31,057 nucleotides of DNA from a virus. The notes below the pieces were generated by a model. The model had not been told where the DNA came from. It ran no database searches and saw only the letters and a list, made by a program, of their open reading frames with translations. Of this stretch, positions 11,724 to 18,613 are shown piece after piece. The number at the start of each line of letters is the position of its first letter. Position 1 is the first letter of the stretch. The position numbers and the translations under genes are program-made. The DNA lies in the IMG/VR virus record IMGVR_UViG_3300031552_000013, positions 1 through 31,057 of that record; one strand, written 5' to 3'.

Positions 11724-11924
11724 TTACTTCGGCAGTTGCTCCACATCTTTTAAAAGCCTTTCTCTAAACTTTTCTCTATCTGTACAAGACATCCTTAATA
11801 GAGTTCTTTTTGCCTTTTCTATAGGAGAAAGTTTAACATAGGCAACATACCAAGAGACAGAATAGAACGTAAACCCAAACTTTCCTATTCTTATAGGTAT
11901 TCTTATTTTGAACTGTTTTATCAT
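11724..11924 (-). CDS. Small hypothetical protein
   Basis: The 66-residue protein follows TATAAGGAGG and ATG. A basic strand-rich start (MIKQFKIRIPIRIGKFGFTF) is followed by a helix ('SPIEKAKRTLLRMSCTDREK') and 'FRERLLKDVEQLPK'. No family is recognised. It lies between two membrane-peptide genes in the same direction. Confidence 0.55.
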   Translation of the reverse strand: MIKQFKIRIPIRIGKFGFTFYSVSWYVAYVKLSPIEKAKRTLLRMSCTDREKFRERLLKDVEQLPK

Positions 11925-11941
11925 AGTAAAGCCTCCTTATA

Positions 11942-12109
11942 TTACCAGTATCTTATTCTCTTATACAAAGCTATCAATCCAACCGACCCTGCCAGTACAC
12001 CCAAGATAAATATAGCAGGCTGTACATCTGTAATCAACACAGCTACTCCCATAGCTATAGCGAGTAGAAAAATTATCGACTGTACTATCTTCTCTATTTT
12101 CCTTAACAT
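11942..12109 (-). CDS. Two-span membrane protein, holin candidate
   Basis: ATG at 12107-12109 follows AGAGGTGTGTT; the longer open frame upstream has no site. It gives 55 residues with a short basic start (MLRKIEKIVQS), a first membrane helix (IIFLLAIAMGVAVLI), a turn with D and P (TDVQPA), a second helix (IFILGVLAGSVGLIALY) and a basic end (KRIRYW). Two spans with charged ends and this length fit a class II holin, the partner needed by the endolysin. It is the first gene of the leftward cluster after the gene-poor control region, so an early-expressed membrane protein is equally possible. Confidence 0.55.
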   Translation of the reverse strand: MLRKIEKIVQSIIFLLAIAMGVAVLITDVQPAIFILGVLAGSVGLIALYKRIRYW

Positions 12110-12343
12110 AACACACCTCTGCTTTTTACAAACCATTGTTATACATGCATAAACAATGTACAAAAATAAACAACAGAAAGCAATGAAAAAATAACAGTCG
12201 ATGTATTTTGTTTTTTGTCCATTGTAATTTGTAACATCGTAATTTGTAAACATTTTTTTGTCTTTTGTAGGAGGCCCCCCCATGCAAAAACGTCCAATTT
12301 ACAATGAACATAGTTGAACACAAAAAGCAGTGTGTATACATAA

Positions 12344-12411
12344 AGCAGAGTATATATAAAGAGAAGAGTATATATAAAAGCAGAGGGGGATATATATAAG
12401 AGTATATATAT
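12344..12411. repeat. AT-rich tandem repeats (AGAGTATATATAAA type)
   Basis: Four imperfect units of 15-20 bases repeat GCAGAGTATATATAAAG, GAAGAGTATATATAAAAG, GCAGAGGGGGATATATATAA and AGAGTATATATA. The rightmost units fall inside the interval closed by the inverted repeat GCAGAGGGGG/CCCCCTCTGC (12380-12457). An easily melted run within a GC clamp is typical of origins or of promoter-dense segments. Confidence 0.6.
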
Positions 12412-12614
12412 TTTTATTTATTTTTTTTTCTCCTCTTAAAGCACCACCCCCCTCTGCATCCTTCTTTTATAGAATCTTATCATACACACCTGCAATAGCA
12501 GGTCAACTATGTTCACGTGGGAAATGCCAAAAATCGCACGTACCCCCCTCTTACAAAAAACAAAAAACATTATACAAATTACTTTATTACTTAACCTATA
12601 CCGCTCTATATACA

Positions 12615-12637
12615 CTATGTTCATTCAGTGAACAAAG
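12615..12637 (+). repeat. Dispersed 23-bp palindrome, copy 4
   Basis: The core GTTCATTCAGTGAAC (12619-12633) is flanked by CTAT and AAAG. This copy lies in the gene-poor region between the terminator of the 12724-13194 gene and the AT-rich repeats, not in front of a visible gene. Confidence 0.8.
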
Positions 12638-12659
12638 GTGAATAGGATATAAGAGGGAT

Positions 12660-12694
12660 AAAAAAAAGCCCAGACTTTTTCAAGTCCAGGCTTT
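12660..12694 (-). terminator. Intrinsic terminator of the 12724-13194 gene
   Basis: AAAGCC...GACTT (12665-12677) pairs with AAGTC...GGCTTT (12682-12694), 11 pairs with one 2x2 mismatch and loop TTTC. Leftward it is followed by a run of eight T. The position about 30 bases after the stop codon of the only gene in the control region makes it a clear rho-independent terminator. Confidence 0.85.
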
Positions 12695-12723
12695 ATAAAG
12701 TTTATTCGTTCCTATGGTTTGTT

Positions 12724-13194
12724 TTACATCTCTGCTATAAGAGCCAGAATTTGTTCTTTCGTTTTTCCCTGATCCATCATCTTTTTGATAGACCTGCGAG
12801 CTTTTTCTTCATCGGATATAGACCGTGTTTGTCGATTGTCTAACATATACCGAAGCGAGCAAGGGTACGGTTCAGTTTTGGATTGGAAGCAGTGTTTTAA
12901 TGCCTCTTCTTCTGTCCAATGTTTCAGTTCATTGTTTTGAAGCATTTTCATTGCACTGGTAGTAGAAGAAAGCATGTCTGCCGCTTCTTCAACTGTAAAG
13001 CCTGTGAAATCAAAGTCCACTGTTAAGGTGTAGTCTTTCTTCAGCGCTTCCATTTGTTCCTTTTTTTCCGCTTCGTTTTTCGACAAATCTTCTGTGTACT
13101 TCATACCCAGAAAAGTAGTTTCAATCCTGTGTACTCCGTCAAACGGTGTGGAAGCAGAAACAGGCATACTTGTCTTATTGTTTTTTTCAACCAT
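12724..13194 (-). CDS. Isolated leftward gene in control region, function unknown
   Basis: ATG at 13192-13194 follows GTGAGGAATCTT; the frame upstream of it has no site. The product has 156 residues. An N-terminal polar stretch is followed by 'YTLTVDFDFTGFTVEEAADM', helices with 'MLQNNELKHWTEEEALKHCF', a cysteine-containing segment, and an end 'DEEKARRSIKKMMDQGKTKE' plus 'QILALIAEM'. The strand-helix start and the 'I..M...GKT.EQI' end resemble the 5503-5928 protein, so they may be distant relatives. It stands alone, has its own terminator, and lies beside three groups of palindromes. A regulator or early protein is therefore likely, but no DNA-binding motif is obvious. Confidence 0.65.
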   Translation of the reverse strand: MVEKNNKTSMPVSASTPFDGVHRIETTFLGMKYTEDLSKNEAEKKEQMEALKKDYTLTVDFDFTGFTVEEAADMLSSTTSAMKMLQNNELKHWTEEEALKHCFQSKTEPYPCSLRYMLDNRQTRSISDEEKARRSIKKMMDQGKTKEQILALIAEM

Positions 13195-13307
13195 AAGATT
13201 CCTCACTTTCTTTTTTCTTGAAATTGTCAATGAACGAATAAACTTTTAAGATCTGCTATTGTAAGCATTTCTGTTTATATACATAGCAAACAACGTGCCA
13301 CAAAATT

Positions 13308-13467
13308 CTGTGCCTAAAAGCACAGGTATAAAAACAAGAATCTTACATATATGTACCATCTGTGCCTAACAACAAAACAACAAAAATGTAAGGTAGAGAA
13401 ACATACACATATAAACGTATATAATATATACAGTTAGAATAGGACAAAAACCTTACAAAAATGTAAG
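13308..13467. repeat. Two short repeat families in control region
   Basis: CTGTGCCTAA occurs at 13308-13317, where it forms the hairpin CTGTGC-CTAAAA-GCACAG, and again at 13360-13369. CTTACA/TGTAAG half-sites occur at 13260, 13342 (CTTACATATATGTAC), 13387 and as a palindrome CTTACAAAAATGTAAG at 13452-13467. Both look like protein-binding sites. Confidence 0.55.
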
Positions 13468-13474
13468 AAGATAC

Positions 13475-13591
13475 TATTCATTTCGATCTGCAATATCCCA
13501 CACTATTTTGAAATAGTATACCAGATTGAAATCCATTTCAGTCTGAAATAGGTATAACATTCTGCAATAGTACAAGCCTATTTTGAAAAGG
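13475..13591. promoter_or_regulatory. Cluster of TTTTGAAAT-type palindromes, operator candidate
   Basis: Within 117 bases are CTATTTTGAAATAG (13503-13516), CATTTCAGTCTGAAATAGG (about 13534-13552), CATTTCGATCTGCAATATC (about 13479-13497), ATTCTGCAATAG (about 13559-13570) and CCTATTTTGAAAAGG (13577-13591). All vary one theme, a TTTC/GAAAT-type half-site arranged head to head. The spacing of 20-30 bases is what tandem operators for a repressor dimer would show. Confidence 0.5.
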
Positions 13592-13783
13592 CGCTTGGGG
13601 AGAATAGGTCGGTGGCTATGTTAGTACAGATCTCCTTATGTTTTTTGTGGAGTTTTTAATGACACCATTTTGTGGTATTCTACCACTCTTATTTCTATTT
13701 CTCTTTTTCTACTATTTCTTCTCTTTGTTTGCTTTTTCTTCTCTATGTTCACTGTTTTTTTACCTTTGTTTATATTTTCTTCT

Positions 13784-13806
13784 CTATGTTCACTGGATGA
13801 ACAAAG
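13784..13806 (+). repeat. Dispersed 23-bp palindrome, copy 5
   Basis: The core GTTCACTGGATGAAC (13788-13802) is flanked by CTAT and AAAG. A half-site CTATGTTCACTG stands about 40 bases upstream (13743). The copy lies about 135 bases before the first rightward gene, upstream of the promoter candidate. Confidence 0.85.
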
Positions 13807-13849
13807 TTGAACGGGGTATATTCTGTTCATATAAATGGTATTTTGTGAC

Positions 13850-13878
13850 TTGCTTTTTATTTTTTGCTTCCTTATATT
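13850..13878 (+). promoter_or_regulatory. Weak sigma70-like promoter candidate for right arm
   Basis: TTGCTT (13850-13855), 17 bases, TATATT (13873-13878), about 60 bases before the first rightward start codon. The -10 box is good and the -35 box poor. The segment is very T-rich, so chance matches are easy. Confidence 0.3.
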
Positions 13879-13939
13879 ATAGACAGTTTTATACAACTAT
13901 CTTTTTTCTTCTGTTTTTATTTCTATAAGGAGTATTATT

Positions 13940-14305
13940 ATGAAAAGAGTTTTCTTTTTAATCCTGCTCCTACTTCTACCCTTTTCTATTCTACACAGTA
14001 CTACCTATGCAGTAACGGACTCTATTTCTGTGTCCTCTACTGGTGTGGATTCTACTTTTTCTCAAAGGTGGGTAGGGTGTTCTTTATGGTTCTTAGGTTG
14101 TGAGGGACAGGTACGCTATGCAACATCTTCTGCTGATACAAGCGGTTGGAGTTCTAAGCAGTGGACTGTTCTATCCGATGGACAGGTTATGCAGTTCTGG
14201 CCTCTTTTTCCAGACTTCCCAAGTTCTTTATATAGACTGGAGTATAGGTGTACTACTGGAACAGGTGCACTGTTTATCTCTGGTTTGAAAAATAGGAATA
14301 GATAG
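13940..14305 (+). CDS. Secreted small protein with signal peptide
   Basis: ATG follows ATAAGGAGTATTATT. The 121-residue product starts with KR and a long hydrophobic core (VFFLILLLLLPFSILHS), ending near 'TTYAVTDS', a standard signal peptide. The mature part is strand-rich with three cysteines (in 'GCSLWFLGCEGQVRY' and 'YRCTTGTG') and many S/T residues. 'WSSKQWTVLSDGQVMQFWPL' and 'LYRLEYRCTTGTGALFISGL' look like the end strands of a beta sandwich. It is the first rightward gene, followed by two more exported proteins. No known family is recognised. It may act at the host surface or periplasm rather than in the virion. Confidence 0.7.
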   Translation: MKRVFFLILLLLLPFSILHSTTYAVTDSISVSSTGVDSTFSQRWVGCSLWFLGCEGQVRYATSSADTSGWSSKQWTVLSDGQVMQFWPLFPDFPSSLYRLEYRCTTGTGALFISGLKNRNR

Positions 14306-14313
14306 GGGGTTTT

Positions 14314-16821
14314 ATGGTTAAGAAAATTATTTTTGTTCTACTCCTTATTACTACCTCTTTTCTATATGCACAGAAGGTAGAGTCAGTAACAGCGGTCAAA
14401 GGAGTTACTACTTCTGGTGATACTGTATATGTAGAGTATGTTGTAAACATCCTTGATGATCTGTTAATAACAGCAGATGGGGATACTATCAAATTGCTTC
14501 CATATAAGGATCTATATATGTTTGATATGGAGGTGAATGATAGTAGGATTTTTGCTATTGATAGTCTTGGGAATGTTGTTGCTGTTAAAAAGGTTTCTGC
14601 AGGCGATACTCTACATACTGATCTTGGATTGCGGATTAGGAATCTTGATTTGTACTATGGAGCAGGGAATAGATTCCGAACGTCAAACTCCTTTATAATT
14701 GATGATAGTCTTTTTATTGGGGCTGTTGTTACAACTGATAAAATAAATCTAAACGGTTCTACTGGAATAGGTGGCACTCTTACTATGCGTGGTGGAGATA
14801 TTGCGATGAATGAGTATCAACTTCTTAATGCCACCGCTATACAATCTACATTCTATGGATCGGATAATAGTATATCAAACGAAGAACTCTTAGGTATAGA
14901 CGATGGTACTACTGCCCAAATACCAGTAGGTGGTGGTGCAGGTTCGGCTATGGTATGGACAACTGCGACTGGAACAGGTGCGCCTGTTAGGGCAGGATCA
15001 CCAACATTTACTGGAACAACGACTGCTCCGAAGGTCAAGGCAACTACAGGAACAAAGGCAGGCTATGCAGACCTCAAAAACCAAACCACAGCGCCCTCTA
15101 CAGTTGGAACGGACTCTTCAAGAATACAAACTCTTGACGACGGTTCTAATATCCACATAGCCGTAACAACAGACGACAACACCACAGAAACAACTCGATA
15201 CCTTGCAAGCAAGCAAGACGTGATCAATGGAGATGTGGGGACGAGTTTATGGTTTGATGGATCGAATGACATTGTAACTATTGGCGCAAATAGTAATTTA
15301 GTATTTTCCACAAGTCCATTAAGTATAGTTTCTAAATTAATAACAAAAGGTAGTTCTACTGTCCAATTTATAAACCATGGTGCTACACATGCTTTTAGTA
15401 TGAGAATTAATACCAATAATACTTTAGAGGTTTTAGAAGCTGACGTTGCTTCTGTTGGAGCATCAACAAAGACAATATCAAACAATTTGTGGTCAACAGT
15501 AGGGTATACAAAAACAGGTACATCAGGCGTATATTATATAAACGGCATCAATGCAGGCACTGTTACAGATTCAAGAGATTACAGTGTTGCGGTGATAGGT
15601 TTAGGAGCAAAAACAACTGTAGATTATGCTCTGAATGGGAATATGGCTGCTAATTATTTTTTCAACCTTGCGCTTGACCCTACAGATGCTCAAGATTTTG
15701 ATATTCTCAACGGCGGTGCAATACCCTATAAATATATAGGTGCAAGCCAGACAAAAGTTTATGATGAAACATGGACAGGCAGTGCGGATAGTTGGAGTGT
15801 TGGTACTGGCATTGTCTACAATTCAAATAATATGTTAGGAACTGGAACTGGCGGCAGTATTTACACACTACGAAACGGAACTACTTTGGGTACAACATTA
15901 GGTAAGGCAGTACGCATTACTTGCGATATAACTGCTGATAATGGAGCCAATGTAAATATAACACCAGCTGCTATATTAAGAGATGCAGCTTATGCTAATG
16001 CGTTGAGTGTTACAAGTTATAGTAATAATTCATATACTTCAGACGGATCTATAAAAACATTAGTAGTTGAGGGAGTCATTACAAAAGTTGTTGATAAGGC
16101 TTATATCCAATTTGACGTATCTACAAATTCAGCCTCTTATTTAGTTGATAATTTCACAATTACAAATATCGGTTGTGTAGCCCAATATGAACCCTCTGGA
16201 ATCAACTCCTCAACTTGGGTAGAACCGAATGGTTTAACAGCAACAATTTCAGGTGCGGTTCCGGTGAACCCGATGCCACAGGTATACACGACAGGGAATG
16301 TGTTAGGTGCAACCTACGGAAACGGAAATGTTTCCTATGCAGAACTCAACTATCTCAGTGAAGTAACAAGCGATATTCAGGCTCAGCTTGATGCCCTTGG
16401 AGGTGGTACACTAAACAGTGATCTAACAATAGACTCCTCTTGGTCAAGAGTATCTATGATATATGATACAGTTGGAGCAGTAGTATATGTAGGAGATTTT
16501 GTATACTCTCCAACGGACGGAGATTATGAACTTGCATCCGCATCTGCATCTACTACATTCCCCTGTACAGGTCTTATTTGTAGATCGGCGGGGATTGATA
16601 AACCAACCTATATCCTACAGGAGGGTTATATACGTTTGAATAGTTGGGATTGGACTAAGACAGGTGGAGTTGGAGACCTTCTCTACCTAAGTACAACAGC
16701 AGGAGACGCAACCCAAACTGCTCCAAGTGGAACAGATGAGTATATACAAATAATAGGTAGGGTTGTAGGTCCAGATGTTATCTATTTTAATCCTTCTATG
16801 AATTGGGTGAAGCATGAATAG
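14314..16821 (+). CDS. Exported fibre-like protein with LamG-like lectin domain
   Basis: The 835-residue product follows GATAGGGGGTTTT. Residues 1-20 are a signal peptide (MVKKIIFVLLLITTSFLYAQ). Residues 20-300 are repetitive fibre-like strands with 'GGTLTMRGGDIAMNEYQLLN' and 'SRIQTLDDGSNIHIAVTTDD'. Residues about 307-475 are a LamG/concanavalin-like domain ('SLWFDGSNDIVTIG', 'NNLWSTVGYTKTGTSGVYYI'). A second sugar-binding-like domain follows at about 483-625. 'ELNYLSEVTSDIQAQLDAL' (near 680) is a motif typical of phage tail fibres, and the C-terminal domain ends the chain. It therefore has the build of a tail fibre but is marked for export, which is odd. DNA of the LamG part looks more AT-rich than the flanks. 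Confidence 0.7.
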   Translation: MVKKIIFVLLLITTSFLYAQKVESVTAVKGVTTSGDTVYVEYVVNILDDLLITADGDTIKLLPYKDLYMFDMEVNDSRIFAIDSLGNVVAVKKVSAGDTLHTDLGLRIRNLDLYYGAGNRFRTSNSFIIDDSLFIGAVVTTDKINLNGSTGIGGTLTMRGGDIAMNEYQLLNATAIQSTFYGSDNSISNEELLGIDDGTTAQIPVGGGAGSAMVWTTATGTGAPVRAGSPTFTGTTTAPKVKATTGTKAGYADLKNQTTAPSTVGTDSSRIQTLDDGSNIHIAVTTDDNTTETTRYLASKQDVINGDVGTSLWFDGSNDIVTIGANSNLVFSTSPLSIVSKLITKGSSTVQFINHGATHAFSMRINTNNTLEVLEADVASVGASTKTISNNLWSTVGYTKTGTSGVYYINGINAGTVTDSRDYSVAVIGLGAKTTVDYALNGNMAANYFFNLALDPTDAQDFDILNGGAIPYKYIGASQTKVYDETWTGSADSWSVGTGIVYNSNNMLGTGTGGSIYTLRNGTTLGTTLGKAVRITCDITADNGANVNITPAAILRDAAYANALSVTSYSNNSYTSDGSIKTLVVEGVITKVVDKAYIQFDVSTNSASYLVDNFTITNIGCVAQYEPSGINSSTWVEPNGLTATISGAVPVNPMPQVYTTGNVLGATYGNGNVSYAELNYLSEVTSDIQAQLDALGGGTLNSDLTIDSSWSRVSMIYDTVGAVVYVGDFVYSPTDGDYELASASASTTFPCTGLICRSAGIDKPTYILQEGYIRLNSWDWTKTGGVGDLLYLSTTAGDATQTAPSGTDEYIQIIGRVVGPDVIYFNPSMNWVKHE

Positions 16822-18127
16822 ACTTATTAAAACTATACTACTGCTATTTTTGTTATATGGTAGTGCAGTAGCAACAGTTACGCAGATAGATTCGATCGAG
16901 AATATTGTTAGTAATACCTATATAGGTGGTACAATATTCAAGGTTGGTGTTGCGTCAGATTTCTATGGAATATTATACTCTGGTACTTCTCCAAACGAAC
17001 TGTTAATATGTGCTTCTTTCTCTTGTACAAGCTCTGGAGAGTTATCAGAAACAGTTATTTCTAATCAAGGGTATGCGACTGGAACAGGGACACTTGGTGG
17101 CTACCCAGGGGCTATTCAGATACCAGCTACGGAATATTTTATAGGATCATTTTCACATGATGCTACCGGTTCCAATGACTCTACTTGGGTATTTATATTC
17201 ACAGTAGACACAAGTGATGCTACTGTTGGGGGTGTTATAGCTGAGGAGGTTATAAAGTATGCACCAACCAGAGAAAATACTATTATACAAGTAGGAGAAT
17301 CTGATTACTATATGTTGTCATATAGAAGAATAGGTTCATCAACCTGTGGTATAAAAACCTTTGCTATTGACAAAGTAACACCAGCTGTTGGTGATGTTAC
17401 TATTGATTCTATTTCAACTATTAGCGCATACTCTATAGACATAGATAGAGTTGGCGATAGTGATTTCTATGTTATATCTAATTGGTATTCAACCTTTAGT
17501 GTATCGACGAGGGAAATATCACAAGTAGATGGAACCATAGGAGCACAGATAGATAACGCTGTTATATTCTCTGAGGTGCAGCTACAGAACTCCAAGTTTA
17601 ATACCTATCCAGTTAATGATAGTATTTTTGTTGCTATAACCTGTGGGTTATCATTATCAGATCCAAGAAACTTCTGTACGTTTAAAGTAAGCCCAACTGA
17701 TGGGAGTATAACAATTAGTGATACTATTGATATAACTACAAAGTTTGAAGAGTCAACAGTAGCTGCAAATGATAGTGGTATTATCGCATTTTACTCCGGT
17801 TACTATACAGGATATGATGGATATACAACTGCTTATTCTATTGATCAAGAGGATGGGAGTATATTGGATAGGCAACAGAAGGAAACACAGTGGTCTCAGA
17901 ATCTAACAACAGCTTTCTATCCCAGTAGTCTCATGTTGGGTGATGATAGTAGATATGTATTACTCGCATATCGTGGAGCAGATACCTATGGATGGCTTAG
18001 AACTCTGTTGTTGGAGCCAAACCTATATTGGGGTCATGAGAGGGATGGTGTTTCATATCCAGATATATCCGATGTAGATGGAGTAGATATACCTAATGTA
18101 CTTGAGGTAGATGGAGTAGAGAAGTGA
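16814..18127 (+). CDS. Exported propeller-like protein
   Basis: The 437-residue product starts in the last codons of the previous gene. Its signal peptide is IKTILLLFLLYGSAVA at residues 5-20. The rest consists of repeating strand units of about 50-60 residues with 'DGTIGAQIDN', 'DGSITISDTI' and 'DGSILDRQQK' at similar places. This suggests a beta-propeller, like those used for binding sugars or proteins. The C-terminus is a run of short acidic turns (VDGVDIPNVLEVDGVEK). No enzymatic motif is seen. It may form a surface complex with the two genes before it. Confidence 0.6.
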   Translation: MNRLIKTILLLFLLYGSAVATVTQIDSIENIVSNTYIGGTIFKVGVASDFYGILYSGTSPNELLICASFSCTSSGELSETVISNQGYATGTGTLGGYPGAIQIPATEYFIGSFSHDATGSNDSTWVFIFTVDTSDATVGGVIAEEVIKYAPTRENTIIQVGESDYYMLSYRRIGSSTCGIKTFAIDKVTPAVGDVTIDSISTISAYSIDIDRVGDSDFYVISNWYSTFSVSTREISQVDGTIGAQIDNAVIFSEVQLQNSKFNTYPVNDSIFVAITCGLSLSDPRNFCTFKVSPTDGSITISDTIDITTKFEESTVAANDSGIIAFYSGYYTGYDGYTTAYSIDQEDGSILDRQQKETQWSQNLTTAFYPSSLMLGDDSRYVLLAYRGADTYGWLRTLLLEPNLYWGHERDGVSYPDISDVDGVDIPNVLEVDGVEK

Positions 18128-18134
18128 GGTAAGT

Positions 18135-18611
18135 ATGGAAGCATCTGTTGAACAACAAAGAAGTTATAGTATATCTAAGCTTTGGGGTAAGTCTAAGGAG
18201 ATTGTTAGACTATATGCCTCTGGTGTATATACACAGAAGGAAATAGCTGAGATAGTAGGCGTGTCTACTCAAACTGTTAATAATATTCTAAACAGTGCTC
18301 TTGGCAAGCAATCTCTTGCTATTTTAGAAGGCGCTGCTGATGCCGAGACTATTGACTTAGTAGCAAGGTATAAAGCTCTTGCTCCTATTGCATTACAGTT
18401 ACAGACCGAGATAATGATGGGAGAGGATACTACTAAAGCTTTGAAGAATGCGATAGCTGACAAGATACAAGATAGAGCTGGATATGTCCCAGTGAACAGG
18501 AACTTAAACATGAATGTAAATGCTGGTTTGTCTAAAGAGGATATAGCTGAGATAAAAAACAGAGCAGATGAGATTAGGTTGGTAAGAGAAGAGGAAAGGC
18601 CACAGGAATAA
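18135..18611 (+). CDS. Terminase small subunit
   Basis: The 158-residue product follows GTGAGGTAAGT. A helix-turn-helix at residues 33-53 (YTQKEIAEIVGVSTQTVNNI) should recognise the packaging site. Next come helices 'YKALAPIALQLQTEIMMGED' and 'IADKIQDRAGYVPVNRNLNM', where 'DRAGY.P' is a well-known small-terminase signature. The charged C-terminus likely contacts the large subunit. The large terminase starts two bases after its stop, as expected. Confidence 0.85.
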   Translation: MEASVEQQRSYSISKLWGKSKEIVRLYASGVYTQKEIAEIVGVSTQTVNNILNSALGKQSLAILEGAADAETIDLVARYKALAPIALQLQTEIMMGEDTTKALKNAIADKIQDRAGYVPVNRNLNMNVNAGLSKEDIAEIKNRADEIRLVREEERPQE

Positions 18612-18613
18612 GT

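Larger units (their letters stand above)
12110..12659. other. Gene-poor AT-rich stretch (control region, left part)
   Basis: About 550 bases with no convincing gene. Contents seen: a direct repeat GTAATTTGTAA twice near 12220-12250; homopolymer runs of C, G, A and T; AT-rich tandem repeats at 12344-12411; a GC-rich inverted repeat closing them (12380-12389 with 12448-12457); a hairpin ACCTGC-AATA-GCAGGT at 12488-12503; half-sites of the dispersed palindrome near 12303 and 12508; and a full copy at 12615-12637. A short plus-strand frame (12282-12317) has an AGGAGG site. The whole looks like a regulatory or replication-origin segment. Confidence 0.5.
13195..13939. other. Divergent control region (right part), gene-poor
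   Basis: About 745 bases between the last leftward and the first rightward gene. It contains short repeats CTGTGCCTAA and CTTACA/TGTAAG (13260-13467), a cluster of palindromes of the TATTTTGAAATA type (13475-13591), a T-rich segment with small hydrophobic frames that I do not accept as genes, a half-site and a full copy of the dispersed palindrome (13743, 13784-13806), and a weak promoter ahead of 13940. Divergent transcription must start here, so it is the most likely site of the phage's main switch. Confidence 0.6.

Noticed and set aside
11540-11746. Leftward 68-codon frame
   Set aside because: No ribosome site at its start. The same segment holds the better-supported 27-residue membrane peptide in another frame and palindrome copy 3.
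12436-12624. Leftward 62-codon frame in the control region
   Set aside because: Its start lies in palindrome copy 4 without a ribosome site, and the composition is that of the surrounding non-coding DNA.
13225-13230. TTGACA box reading leftward just before the 12724-13194 gene
   Set aside because: A perfect -35 box, but the matching -10 position falls in the ribosome site and reads nothing like TATAAT, so I do not call a promoter.
13638-13928. Rightward hydrophobic frame of 96 codons before the first structural gene
   Set aside because: T-rich DNA gives hydrophobic frames by chance. There is no ribosome site for the long form; a shorter start inside palindrome copy 5 also lacks one.
12110-13939. 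CRISPR array
   Set aside because: The repeats are short palindromes with irregular spacing and partly vary; there are no regular spacers and no Cas genes. The Cas4-like nuclease belongs to the phage recombination set.
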